Shown piece after piece: positions 53,829 to 63,085 of a stretch of 64,000 nucleotides of DNA. How positions within the stretch are numbered: position 1 is the stretch's first letter; the number at the start of each line of letters is the position of its first letter. The translations under genes were made by a program, and so were the position numbers. Source of the DNA: GCA-2684655 sp045105235 (GTDB taxonomy: Bacteria > Planctomycetota > UBA1135 > UBA2386); NCBI GenBank assembly GCA_045105235.1, contig JBGCDH010000029.1, positions 1 through 64,000 on the forward strand, in the 5' to 3' direction. Below the pieces are notes generated by a model. That model did no database searches and was not told the origin of the DNA. It worked only from the letters and a program-made list of their open reading frames with translations.

Positions 53829-56798
53829 ATGATGAGCCGCCCCAAACGCTGGACTCTTGCTGCGACCGGGACGCTGCTGCTCACCGCAGCTCCCGCCCAG
53901 CAGCTCGTCCGCGACTTTCACCCCACGTCCTCGCTCACGCCCGGATCCTCGTTTGCCGATCCGAAGGCAACGCTGCCGAACGGCGATGTACTCTTTACGC
54001 AAAACACCGCTGACCTTGGCTACGAACTCTGGCGCACCGATGGCACCTACGCAGGGACCCATCTCGTTGCAGACATCCAACCCGGCTATTTGAGTTCGAC
54101 ACCGTACGGCTTCGTCAGGTTGCCGAACGGAACCTTTCTGTTTGCGGCATATACACAACAGTTTGGCGGCGAGCTGTGGCGGACCGACGGGACCCCACAA
54201 GGAACATCCCTGGTGCGCGACGTCGAGCCGGGGCAGAGCGGCAGCTATCTGCGCTTGCTTACCTTGGTCGGCAACGAATGCTTGTTTGTCGCCAACAACG
54301 GCCTTGTCCAGCGAGGGCTCTGGCGGACCGACGGCACGAGCGCCGGCACGACGTTCCTCGCCAACATCCATCCGCCGACAAATCCGCTGCAGCCGGGCTT
54401 TGACGCAGCCGCCCTGGGCAACACGCAAGCAGTGTTCCCTTTTCGCGATGCAGGCAACACGTGGCAACTGTGGCGCACCGACCTGTCCGCAGGTGGCACC
54501 GTCAAAGTGATCGACTTGCCTGCGGCCGCCACCAGCTTGAGCGAGCCGACCGGATTTCGGCCCTTCGGCAGCCGCGCGCTGTTTCTCGCCAACGGCGAAC
54601 TGTGGCTCACCGACGGCACCTCAGCCGGAACTTTCGCGCTGGCACCGGCCCGGACCACCGCACCGTCTGTCGATGGCAGCACCGCATACTTCATTCACGC
54701 CAACGGCGGCCTATGGCGAACCGACGGGACAATTGCGGGCAGCCTGCAGGTCGCCGCGCAGGCCTCGGCGGTAGGCGGCAGCCCGCCTATGTTTCTCGGC
54801 GTAGCCAGCGGTGGCGTCTATCTCGCCGCCGGCGCTGGCACGACGCCCAGTCTGCTTTTTTCGAACGGAACCGCAGCAGGCACGAGCCGCGTTGCGTCCC
54901 TTGAGTTCGTCTTCACACCAAACGGCAGGGCAAAGGCAGCAGCACTTGGCAACCTGCTGATCTTCGCCGCCAACAGCCCGACGTCCGGCGCGGGACTCTG
55001 GCGCAGCGACGGCACGCTCACCGGCACATACCGGATCGCTGAGGTTGACGCGACCGCCCTGCAGCCGTTTCAGGGCGGCCTGCTCTTTCGAGGAACCGCC
55101 GCCGGCACCGGGACCGAGATGTGGTTTACCGATGGAACCGCCGCCGGCACCCACCTCTTGCTCGACCTCAACAGAACCCCGGAGCCGATCGGCACCGAGA
55201 TCGCAGCTCTAGGCAACTTCCGCGACCAGGCCGTGCTGCACGTCGAAGACGACAGCGGCATGAACCTCTGGCTCAGCGACGGCACAACCGCCGGAACACG
55301 TCGCATCACGTCGTTCGGCAACATCCCGCTTGCTGCGGCACGCTTCGCAAGCACCAGCGCGACGTTCGTCGTTACGATCGCCAACAGCCCCACCCTCAGC
55401 CAGCAACTCTGGGTCTACAACCCGTCGATCGATGCGATGCAGCCGATCAACATCGAGTCGTTGCACCCGACGTTTCGGGCTACGCTGGACGTGCCCGCCG
55501 CACTCGGCGACGCCGTCGTTTTTACGGCTCACACCGCCGCGACAGGACGTGAACCTTGGATCACCGACGGAACGCTCGCCGGCACCCGGCCCATTGCAGA
55601 ACTCAACCCCGGCACCGGTGCGGGAACCATCTCCGGATACGCCACCTGGCGAGGACGCAGCTACTTTGTCGGCTCGCAGCCGGGCAGCGGTCCGGAGCCA
55701 TGGATGACGGACGGCACCGCAGCAGGCACCACGCAGCTGCTGGAGACGGCTCCGGGCACCTCGGGCACCTCGAGCCTGCAGTGGCATGCCGCTGGCGAAC
55801 TGCTCTTCTTCGCGTCCATGAGCGAGAACGAAATCTGGCGAACCGATGGGAGCGCTGGCGGCACGTTCGGCATCGGACTCCTCTCGGCCGGCTTCGTGGC
55901 TCCCCGCCAGCTGCAATCCATCGGCGACCGTCTCGCGGCCATCGCCTCGAGCGCTGGCATCGGCCGTGTGCTGCTGCTGGACGGCACCGGGCAGGGCATC
56001 CAAGCGCTCCCTCAGCCGACATCGGCGGTGAGCCTGCTGGCGCTGAGCGACGACCGGATCCTCATTGTTTCGCTGTCTGCCGGCTCGAACGGGCACGAAC
56101 TCTGGACGAGCGACGGCACCGCCGTCGGCACGCAGTTCCTCAGCGCTTGGACACCGCCGTCATCGGGGCAGCAGGCGCCAAGCAGAATCTCCGAAAGCCG
56201 CATCCTGCGTGCGCAGCAAGACCCACAGCGTGGCAACGAGCTGCATGTCATCGATGGCTCGTCCGCCGGCGTGCAAGTGCTGTTGGACCTGGCACCCGGC
56301 AGTTCGAATCCCAGCAGCTGGATACGAGCGGGCAAAACAGTCTTGTTCCGCGGCGACAACGGCACCACGGGCAGCGAGCTGTACGCGTTTGACATGACGC
56401 TGTTGCAGGACTCGGCCACATCGACATACGGCTTTGGTTGCGCTGGCAGCGGCACGCGACCGCCGCAGATTTCGGTCGACGGCGACGCCTACGCCAGCAG
56501 TGCAGCCATCCACCTCGCCGTCGAAGGTGCGTTCCCGAATGCGACCGTGCTGTTCGGGATCGCCGACGACGATGCAGCAACCGCCACCGCCGGTTGCCAC
56601 GTATGGCTTGGCGGCACCGCAGCGATCGTCGTAGCCACCGCCGCCGACGCGCAAGGCCGCGCGGTCACGCAACTACCCGTGGCGCCAGCGCTGTTCGGGA
56701 CGCAGTTCTTTGCCCAAGGCTTCGCCGTCGATGCCAACGGGCCGCTGCTCGGATTCCTGTCGGCTACGGCGGGGCTCGAAGTCGTCTTGGGCCCCTAG
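53829..56798 (+). CDS. Giant exported ELWxxDGT-repeat protein, second of two
   Basis: 989 residues with a signal peptide (core TGTLLLTAAPA). Repeats such as YELWRTDGTYAGT, GELWRTDGTPQGT, EMWFTDGTAAGT and HELWTSDGTAVGT run through the chain, collinear with the first copy. The last 120 residues (YGFGCAG ... AGCHVWLGG) are the same C-terminal domain, here very close to the sister gene. The two proteins differ throughout their repeats yet keep the same length and order, so this is an old tandem duplication. The role is likely at the surface. The stop codon overlaps the dispersed repeat. Confidence 0.9.
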   Translation: MMSRPKRWTLAATGTLLLTAAPAQQLVRDFHPTSSLTPGSSFADPKATLPNGDVLFTQNTADLGYELWRTDGTYAGTHLVADIQPGYLSSTPYGFVRLPNGTFLFAAYTQQFGGELWRTDGTPQGTSLVRDVEPGQSGSYLRLLTLVGNECLFVANNGLVQRGLWRTDGTSAGTTFLANIHPPTNPLQPGFDAAALGNTQAVFPFRDAGNTWQLWRTDLSAGGTVKVIDLPAAATSLSEPTGFRPFGSRALFLANGELWLTDGTSAGTFALAPARTTAPSVDGSTAYFIHANGGLWRTDGTIAGSLQVAAQASAVGGSPPMFLGVASGGVYLAAGAGTTPSLLFSNGTAAGTSRVASLEFVFTPNGRAKAAALGNLLIFAANSPTSGAGLWRSDGTLTGTYRIAEVDATALQPFQGGLLFRGTAAGTGTEMWFTDGTAAGTHLLLDLNRTPEPIGTEIAALGNFRDQAVLHVEDDSGMNLWLSDGTTAGTRRITSFGNIPLAAARFASTSATFVVTIANSPTLSQQLWVYNPSIDAMQPINIESLHPTFRATLDVPAALGDAVVFTAHTAATGREPWITDGTLAGTRPIAELNPGTGAGTISGYATWRGRSYFVGSQPGSGPEPWMTDGTAAGTTQLLETAPGTSGTSSLQWHAAGELLFFASMSENEIWRTDGSAGGTFGIGLLSAGFVAPRQLQSIGDRLAAIASSAGIGRVLLLDGTGQGIQALPQPTSAVSLLALSDDRILIVSLSAGSNGHELWTSDGTAVGTQFLSAWTPPSSGQQAPSRISESRILRAQQDPQRGNELHVIDGSSAGVQVLLDLAPGSSNPSSWIRAGKTVLFRGDNGTTGSELYAFDMTLLQDSATSTYGFGCAGSGTRPPQISVDGDAYASSAAIHLAVEGAFPNATVLFGIADDDAATATAGCHVWLGGTAAIVVATAADAQGRAVTQLPVAPALFGTQFFAQGFAVDANGPLLGFLSATAGLEVVLGP

Positions 56799-56830
56799 TG
56801 TAGTGCATCTGATATGAGGGGCATTCCCTG
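56796..56830 (+). repeat. Dispersed repeat end at a stop codon
   Basis: TAGTGTAGTGCATCTGATAT starts with the TAG stop of the ELWxxDGT gene. It matches the left ends of the copies at 2684 and 41338. No palindrome or second end was found downstream, where the convergent HEAT-like gene ends at 56843. Confidence 0.55.
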
Positions 56831-56842
56831 GATCAAAACCCA

Positions 56843-59800
56843 CTATCCCGGACGGTTGGCCAGCAATGCATCGACCTCCGCCCGCAGGGAGGGATCCGGG
56901 TCCGCATCGCGCACCTCCTCAAGAGCCACCACGCTGGCCGCGACCTGGTCAGGATGGCTTCGGAACGCGGCGACGGCGGCACGTCGAACCGACAGGTTGT
57001 CGTCCATCAACAGGTCGGTTGCCAACACCCCAATCGCGTCGGTCCAGGGCGAGATCGACGCGAGTGCTTTGGCCGCTCGGGCGCGCACGATCGCAACCTC
57101 ATCGCGGCCAAGATCCAGAATCCGCGCGCCAGCGCCCGCATGGTCCGCGTCCAGCAGAATGAAGCCCACCCATCGACGCACCCCCGGATCCGAAGAGGTC
57201 AACCGCTCGGCGACACGCACGGCGTGAGGCTGCGACAGCTGCTGCAACAGCCGCAATCCAGCACCGGCAGTGCGTGGGTCGAGCCGCGGAATCCGTGCCT
57301 CGAGCCAGTCCGCCCGCTGCTCCGACTCGATCTCGCGCATAGCAAGACTCAGTCCGCGCCCTCCCATGCGTCCGAGCACATCGAGCGCGCGATCGCGGTC
57401 GACGCGCAAGAACGGCACGACGTCGCCCGCCGCGAACGCGACGCGGGAGCCGGCCTCCTGCAAAGCCGTCAGCATCGCCTTGCGACGCACGCCACCGGCG
57501 CGCAGTTCGCCCACGATTGTCGCGCGTGCGCCCTCGCCCTGACGAGCCAACAAAGCGGCGGCACGTGCTCGCTGCGCGTCCGAGGTTTCCGCTCTTCGCA
57601 GCCACAGGCCAAGCTCTTTGCGCGCAGCGGCCGTCGGCGGCATCTGCGCGAGCTGCTTGGCGTGCCCATCGATCATCTCGCCGTTCTCTAGCAGTTCGCG
57701 CACCATTCGACCGGGCACCACGTCGATCAGCAGCGCAAGCAGCGGCCCCCGGCGCAGCGACGCACTGCTCGGGTCGCGGACCAAGTCGAAAACCAGGTCG
57801 CATCGTTGACGGACAATCGCCGCCGTGGCCGGCAGAGCACGATCCCGAGCCGCCCCTTCGAGTACGGATGCAACTAGCGAACGAACATCCGCCTCCGGCA
57901 CCGAGCGGAACGCACGACCAATAGCTAGCTCCAGCGCCGGCGACTTCGCCGCAGCCCGCCACGCGCGTAGCCCGGCACTTGCCTGTGAACCGCTAGCCCA
58001 ACCTCCCGTCCATGCCTGCGCTGCCAGCACGAGCATGGCGATTCTTCGTCGCGCGATGCCCTCTGTTCGCAAGCCGAGGGCGACCCATGCATCGAGTCCG
58101 GCGTCGCTCGCACCGAACCTGCTCCGGAACATCCGCATCACTTCGATGCAGTCCTCTTCGGCAAAGTCATCGTGCTCGTCGCCGAGTGCTGCCACCGCCG
58201 GCACCAGCTCCGTCCGACGTGCCTTGATTGCCCATTCTGCTTCGATGGCATCCCGCATGGCCGCAAACTCAGGATGCGACGGATCGATCCCGAGGGCAAA
58301 GATCGACCCCGCGGCCGACGCTGCGTGACGAGTTCGAAGTGCGGCGACAAGCTCCGGCAAGAACGCGCGCCCCGGTTCCCCAAGCAAGCCAGCTGCCTGG
58401 ATCGCCCAGCGATGACAGCGTGCATCGCCAAGCGCGATCCCCACCAATTCGACTGCGGGCGCGCCGGCCGCAGTGAGCGCGAGCGCACCGCCGGATCGGG
58501 GCGTCGCGAGCAAGTTGCACCATGCGCCTGGGTTTGCCACGAGCTGCTGCGCGCATCGAGCGGCCTCCTCAGCAGGCATCACACGGCCGTCGCGCGGCAG
58601 GAGCCGCTGCAAGGCCAGCGTCGCGACCCCGACCTCGGGCGCATCCAGCAGGCGCCACGCAGCATCGCGGCTCGCACCCGCTTCGAGAACCGCGAGCAGT
58701 CGGCGCTGGTGCCGGTTGCCGCCGCGGCGGAGCTTGCCGGCCATCGTCTGCCAGAGTTCACGCGGAAGCCTCTGTAGTTCGGTGAACGCGTCGGAACGCT
58801 TTCCCGCGGTGTCGCTGCCGAGTCGCTGCAGGTGACGCCCCGCGCACTCCGCGACCGCTCGTTCCCAGGCTTCGAGCGCTGCGGCGGTCGGCACATCCCG
58901 CGCATCGATCATCCCGCGTTGGATCAAGCGATCGCGCAAGCGCGGATCGCGCGCCGCGCGCCTGAGAAGATTTGGTTGAGCCCCCGGCTTGCCGGTCTCG
59001 GCGGGAGAGGCTGGCGCGGCCGCCAGCGGCGTATCTCGCCATAGACCGGTGCTCGTCCACAGCGAATGCTGCCAGGCGCCATTCATCATCCGGCGACACG
59101 TATCGACACCGGCACGCCCCTCGGAGAAGTCCGCACGCAGCGATCGCGGCAGCCAGCCGCTCCATCGATTCGAGTGTGCCAGCTGCACAAACGCGGCTTC
59201 TTCGGTGGTCGTTATGCGCGCTCGCTTGCGCCGCAGACTCCCGTAGACGGCCAGCACGCGGCGTTCGTCCCGGTCGGCGACCATCGCCCGAAGGCCTGCC
59301 TCGTCGAGTTCGCCGCGCAGCAGCGGCAGCAGAGCCTCGACCTCCACCCGCACGACGGCAGACGCGTCCTCCTGCAGCGCCGCCACCGAGGCGAGCAGCG
59401 GGTCCTTTCCTCCGAGCAAGCCGACGAGCTGCACGGCGAACGAGCGCACCCGCGGCTGCGAATGCTCGAGCAACATCGGCATCGCCGCGCGCAGTTCGGC
59501 AAACGCCTCCACGTCCACAAGTGCATCCAGCAGCGGCAGGTCAACATGATCCTCAAGCTGCAGATGCGGAGCCAGGGCCTTGCGAACGGCATCGAACCGA
59601 TCACGTAGCAGCGGGACGATCTGCACGACCGCGCCTAGCTGCGCCGCACTCGCATCACGAACGAAACGCATCACGTCCTCGATGGCATCAGGACGCACTT
59701 CCCGCACCGCGATGGCAAACCGAACGAGTGGCAACGTCAGCGGTGACTTGCCGAGTCCCTCACGAAGCTGCGACCACTGCGCGGCCGCGAGCACGGGCTG

Positions 59801-60598
59801 CTCGGCGAGTTCGTCTAGCGCAAGCCGCGCCGCGGTGCGGTTTTTCGACGCAACAATCTCGGCGATCTTCTGACGGTATTCGGGGGACTCGGTCAGCAAC
59901 CGAGCCCGCAGTTCTTTCAGCCCTCGAGGCCCACCTCTCGCCGCGCTCATACAGCCCACGACGGTGTCGACGATCATCGCTTGCGGCGCGCCCACCGCGT
60001 CAAGCAAGAGTGCCTTGCCGACATCGCCGTATGGGCCCGGCTTCCGACGCCCCAAAGCTGCGAGCACCGCCGGCCGATCGGTCTCCGCGAGCTTCACCAC
60101 GAGGCTGTAGATCGGGTCGTTCGGCTGCGACGTCCAGTCACGAAAGCTCTCAAGAATGCGATCGAGTGCCGCCACCGCTTCCCGTGGACGCGCACCCAAT
60201 GCCTTTGCCACTCGTTCGCGATCCCGCCGACCTCGCGACAGCGTTGCGAGCAGCGAATCGATGCCGGACGGAGCGAACGGTGCGAGAGCCGAGGCCGCCG
60301 TTCGCAGGGTCGTGCTGGGATCGGTGCGCAACATGTCCGCCAACCGCGGCCACTGCGGACCGAACACGGGTGCGTGCGCGAGCACCAGTGCGAGAGCCCG
60401 GTGCCGCACAGCCGCGCGATCATCGCGGAGCAGGTCGACGATCACGCCAGCCCCCGCCTCGATCTCTTCGGGCGTCAGTTCGCCCGCGGCGACAACCCGT
60501 GCGGCAATCTCGGTCTCCCTACGGCCGGAGCCCTGCTGCGCCACGACAGAGGCTGAAACCAGCACAAGCACGAACCAGCGAAGCAGAGTCGACCCCAT
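56843..60598 (-). CDS. Large exported HEAT-repeat protein
   Basis: 1251 residues with a signal peptide (LLRWFVLVLVSASVVAQ). The mature chain is almost all alpha-helical HEAT-like repeats, for example VRHRALALVLAHAPVFGPQW, LRTAASALAPFAP, RSFAVQLVGLLGG and VGFILLDADHAGAG, with many Ala, Leu and Arg. There is no enzymatic motif. Such solenoids usually bind proteins. It is transcribed away from the neighbouring HEAT-like gene, with only 19 bp between the two start codons, so the two are probably co-regulated from overlapping or leaderless promoters. It ends convergently with the ELWxxDGT gene, 44 bp away. Confidence 0.85.
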   Translation of the reverse strand: MGSTLLRWFVLVLVSASVVAQQGSGRRETEIAARVVAAGELTPEEIEAGAGVIVDLLRDDRAAVRHRALALVLAHAPVFGPQWPRLADMLRTDPSTTLRTAASALAPFAPSGIDSLLATLSRGRRDRERVAKALGARPREAVAALDRILESFRDWTSQPNDPIYSLVVKLAETDRPAVLAALGRRKPGPYGDVGKALLLDAVGAPQAMIVDTVVGCMSAARGGPRGLKELRARLLTESPEYRQKIAEIVASKNRTAARLALDELAEQPVLAAAQWSQLREGLGKSPLTLPLVRFAIAVREVRPDAIEDVMRFVRDASAAQLGAVVQIVPLLRDRFDAVRKALAPHLQLEDHVDLPLLDALVDVEAFAELRAAMPMLLEHSQPRVRSFAVQLVGLLGGKDPLLASVAALQEDASAVVRVEVEALLPLLRGELDEAGLRAMVADRDERRVLAVYGSLRRKRARITTTEEAAFVQLAHSNRWSGWLPRSLRADFSEGRAGVDTCRRMMNGAWQHSLWTSTGLWRDTPLAAAPASPAETGKPGAQPNLLRRAARDPRLRDRLIQRGMIDARDVPTAAALEAWERAVAECAGRHLQRLGSDTAGKRSDAFTELQRLPRELWQTMAGKLRRGGNRHQRRLLAVLEAGASRDAAWRLLDAPEVGVATLALQRLLPRDGRVMPAEEAARCAQQLVANPGAWCNLLATPRSGGALALTAAGAPAVELVGIALGDARCHRWAIQAAGLLGEPGRAFLPELVAALRTRHAASAAGSIFALGIDPSHPEFAAMRDAIEAEWAIKARRTELVPAVAALGDEHDDFAEEDCIEVMRMFRSRFGASDAGLDAWVALGLRTEGIARRRIAMLVLAAQAWTGGWASGSQASAGLRAWRAAAKSPALELAIGRAFRSVPEADVRSLVASVLEGAARDRALPATAAIVRQRCDLVFDLVRDPSSASLRRGPLLALLIDVVPGRMVRELLENGEMIDGHAKQLAQMPPTAAARKELGLWLRRAETSDAQRARAAALLARQGEGARATIVGELRAGGVRRKAMLTALQEAGSRVAFAAGDVVPFLRVDRDRALDVLGRMGGRGLSLAMREIESEQRADWLEARIPRLDPRTAGAGLRLLQQLSQPHAVRVAERLTSSDPGVRRWVGFILLDADHAGAGARILDLGRDEVAIVRARAAKALASISPWTDAIGVLATDLLMDDNLSVRRAAVAAFRSHPDQVAASVVALEEVRDADPDPSLRAEVDALLANRPG

Positions 60599-60617
60599 CG
60601 TCGTAGGATAGCGGACG

Positions 60618-63047
60618 ATGCTTTTCTTGCTGTCAAGAGTCGCAGCCTGCGCGACGTTCGCCGGCTTTCTGCATGCGCAGTCCCGGCCACCTGCAGGGCC
60701 CCAACCGCCGACTCAGGCCCAGCAAAAGGTAGCGACCCACGAGTGCGCCGAAATGCTGGCGCGGTTTGCCAACGACAACCTGCCCCAGCTCATGCTCGAC
60801 CTGCACGGCCCAAACCACGATCGGGCCGTGCGCGGACTCAAGGCACTAGGACCGCACATCCATGTGTTCTTGCTCGGCAAGGCGCGCCAGCCGCTGATCT
60901 ACACGCACCGCGACTTCTCCGACGCGTTCGCCGAATTTGGGCCGGACTGCGACTGGGCCATGCCCGCGCTTCTCGAAGCCACGCGTCACTCCACGATGCT
61001 CGGCACAATGCAGGGGCTCGCGAAGCGACTCGGCGCGACGGCAAAGCCGCTGGCCGCCGCCCTGACCAACCCGTCCATGAAGCGCTTGCGACAACAGCTG
61101 CTGCAACTACCCGACGAGGAGGTGGACCCGCGGCCGCTCCACGCCGCGCGCGTCGATCCGAAACATCGCGCGGCTTTGCTGCAGCTGCTGCGCGACGACA
61201 GCAATCCAGAGCAATGGTGGCCGGCGCTGCAGGCGCTGCTCGCCATCGACTTTGAAGCCAGCCTCGAAGCCAGGCTAGACGCTTGCGACATCCTGCTTGC
61301 CCGCCGGATGGCATTGGACGTCGCGGTGCAGCGACGAAGCGAAGAGCTACTGCACGCGATCTCTTGCTACCACGCAGCGACCGCCAGCATGTCGACCGAG
61401 CTGCTCGAACGACTGCCTGCCGACCTCGACGACGAGCTGCTGCGCTCGGTGCTCGCGCTCTCGCCGCGGGTGCCGCCGAAGACCGAACGGGTCGCAGCCA
61501 CTCGATATCCTGCTCTGCCGCGAAAGATCGCAGTCTCCGAGCGGCCCGTGCACCGGCTCGCCACAGCCTTGGCGGGAGCGATGCATCGCGCACAGGTGGA
61601 AGCCAGCACGCAAGACGTTGCGCGCCTCACCGAGCTCGCTGCCGACGACGACCGACGCATCGCGCGGATGGCCCAAGCCGCGCTACGCATCAACTCCGAC
61701 CGCAACCATGAGTGGTTTGCGCAGCCGGCCGCGCACCTGGACCAACGTGCGCTGCAGCGCGCCGAACAAGCTTCGCCTGCAACGCTCGCGAAGTTCGGCG
61801 TGCTGCGCCTGCGCGAGGCACTCGCAGACCTCCCCGACCCCGAGGGCTTTGGCGACGCGAATCCAGCAGCCAACGACGTCCCCGGCCGCATCCTGCAGGG
61901 CGCTGCTCGAGCCGCACTGCGCAACGCGATGCGCGTCAGCATAAACAAGAGGTTCGTCAAGACCCTGGTGCTTCGCGCGCCTGCCCTGGTCGCCGACCAA
62001 CGCCTGACGCCCACCGAGCATCGCAAGCTGGTAGCGATCGTGTTCCAACAAGCCGAACTGCCTGAGGCACTGCACGACTGGGCCTTCGAGCACGCCCCGG
62101 TCCACGTTGCCAAGCACAGACCTGGCCCTCGCCACCCGCTGCCGATTGCATGTGCTCCGTCCGTCTCGCGCGCGCTTGCGGACCCGGCGCGATGCGAACG
62201 TGCCGTGAGCCTTCTCCACGCGCTGCGTCGCACTCGCGGCTGGACCGATCTCGTCGAGCAGCACCTCGATCGACTGCTCGAACTGGCGGCGGCCCGTCCA
62301 GGCGCCGTTCGCAGCCAAATCCTGCCGCTGCTGCGCTTCAGCGAGGCGACGACGCGCGCGGTCGAACGCGTCCTGCTCGACAACCGCACGGATCCCGATC
62401 TCCGCGACGGGCTGGCCAAGAGTGCACCGCCGTCGCGGCGCTTCCCGCCCGACCCCGAGTTTGTGCTCGCCGCACTTTCTTCGCCCCACGAGTCGCTGCG
62501 TCGACATGGACGACTCGCCGCCGCCTGCGTGCAAGAGCGCCAGGACGACATCACCGACCTGTTGGCCCGTCAGTGCGAGACACTCGCCGAAGACGAGCTG
62601 CTGCAAAGCCTCTACGCGCTCGGCAGACTCGGCAATGCCACGGCAGTTCGCACGCTCGAGCAGAACCTCAAGCACGCAGAACGCGCCGTGCGCACCAGCG
62701 CCGCATTCGGCCTGCTGCGCATTGACGGCCACCACCAAGCAGCGACCGAGGAAGTCACGCGACAGCTCGACGCCAGCGACGGCAGCAGCGAAGCAAAGCT
62801 GCAGCTCTGGAGCGGCATCACCATCTCCGCCGGCGCCAGCGCCCATTTCTTGGATCGCGCCAAGAAGGAGCTCCTGCTTGCGGATCGTTGGCAAATGCAG
62901 GCTCGCCTACTGCGCGTATTGCGCACCGCGCACGCCGAGCTGCCGAAACAGGCTCGCGCGGCGCTGCTCGAGATGACCGGCTGTGGCAATGCGAGCATCG
63001 AAGACATGGCACAACGCGAAATCCAGGTACTCGACCGCAGCCGCTAG
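60618..63047 (+). CDS. Exported HEAT-like repeat protein, divergent partner
   Basis: 809 residues with a signal peptide (LLSRVAACATFAGFLHAQ). Alpha-helical repeats cover the chain, with HEAT-like units such as DRAVRGLKALGPHIHVFL, RRHGRLAAACVQERQDDI, NATAVRTLEQNLKHAERAVR and VRTSAAFGLLRIDGHHQ. No catalytic or metal site is visible. It shares helical character, export and Ala/Arg/Leu-rich composition with the neighbouring 1251-aa protein but the sequences are not close copies. The 19-bp spacing to the divergent gene suggests one regulatory unit. Confidence 0.82.
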   Translation: MLFLLSRVAACATFAGFLHAQSRPPAGPQPPTQAQQKVATHECAEMLARFANDNLPQLMLDLHGPNHDRAVRGLKALGPHIHVFLLGKARQPLIYTHRDFSDAFAEFGPDCDWAMPALLEATRHSTMLGTMQGLAKRLGATAKPLAAALTNPSMKRLRQQLLQLPDEEVDPRPLHAARVDPKHRAALLQLLRDDSNPEQWWPALQALLAIDFEASLEARLDACDILLARRMALDVAVQRRSEELLHAISCYHAATASMSTELLERLPADLDDELLRSVLALSPRVPPKTERVAATRYPALPRKIAVSERPVHRLATALAGAMHRAQVEASTQDVARLTELAADDDRRIARMAQAALRINSDRNHEWFAQPAAHLDQRALQRAEQASPATLAKFGVLRLREALADLPDPEGFGDANPAANDVPGRILQGAARAALRNAMRVSINKRFVKTLVLRAPALVADQRLTPTEHRKLVAIVFQQAELPEALHDWAFEHAPVHVAKHRPGPRHPLPIACAPSVSRALADPARCERAVSLLHALRRTRGWTDLVEQHLDRLLELAAARPGAVRSQILPLLRFSEATTRAVERVLLDNRTDPDLRDGLAKSAPPSRRFPPDPEFVLAALSSPHESLRRHGRLAAACVQERQDDITDLLARQCETLAEDELLQSLYALGRLGNATAVRTLEQNLKHAERAVRTSAAFGLLRIDGHHQAATEEVTRQLDASDGSSEAKLQLWSGITISAGASAHFLDRAKKELLLADRWQMQARLLRVLRTAHAELPKQARAALLEMTGCGNASIEDMAQREIQVLDRSR

Positions 63048-63085
63048 CTGCCCCGGCAACCGCATGGCGGACCTCGTCTGCGGCA

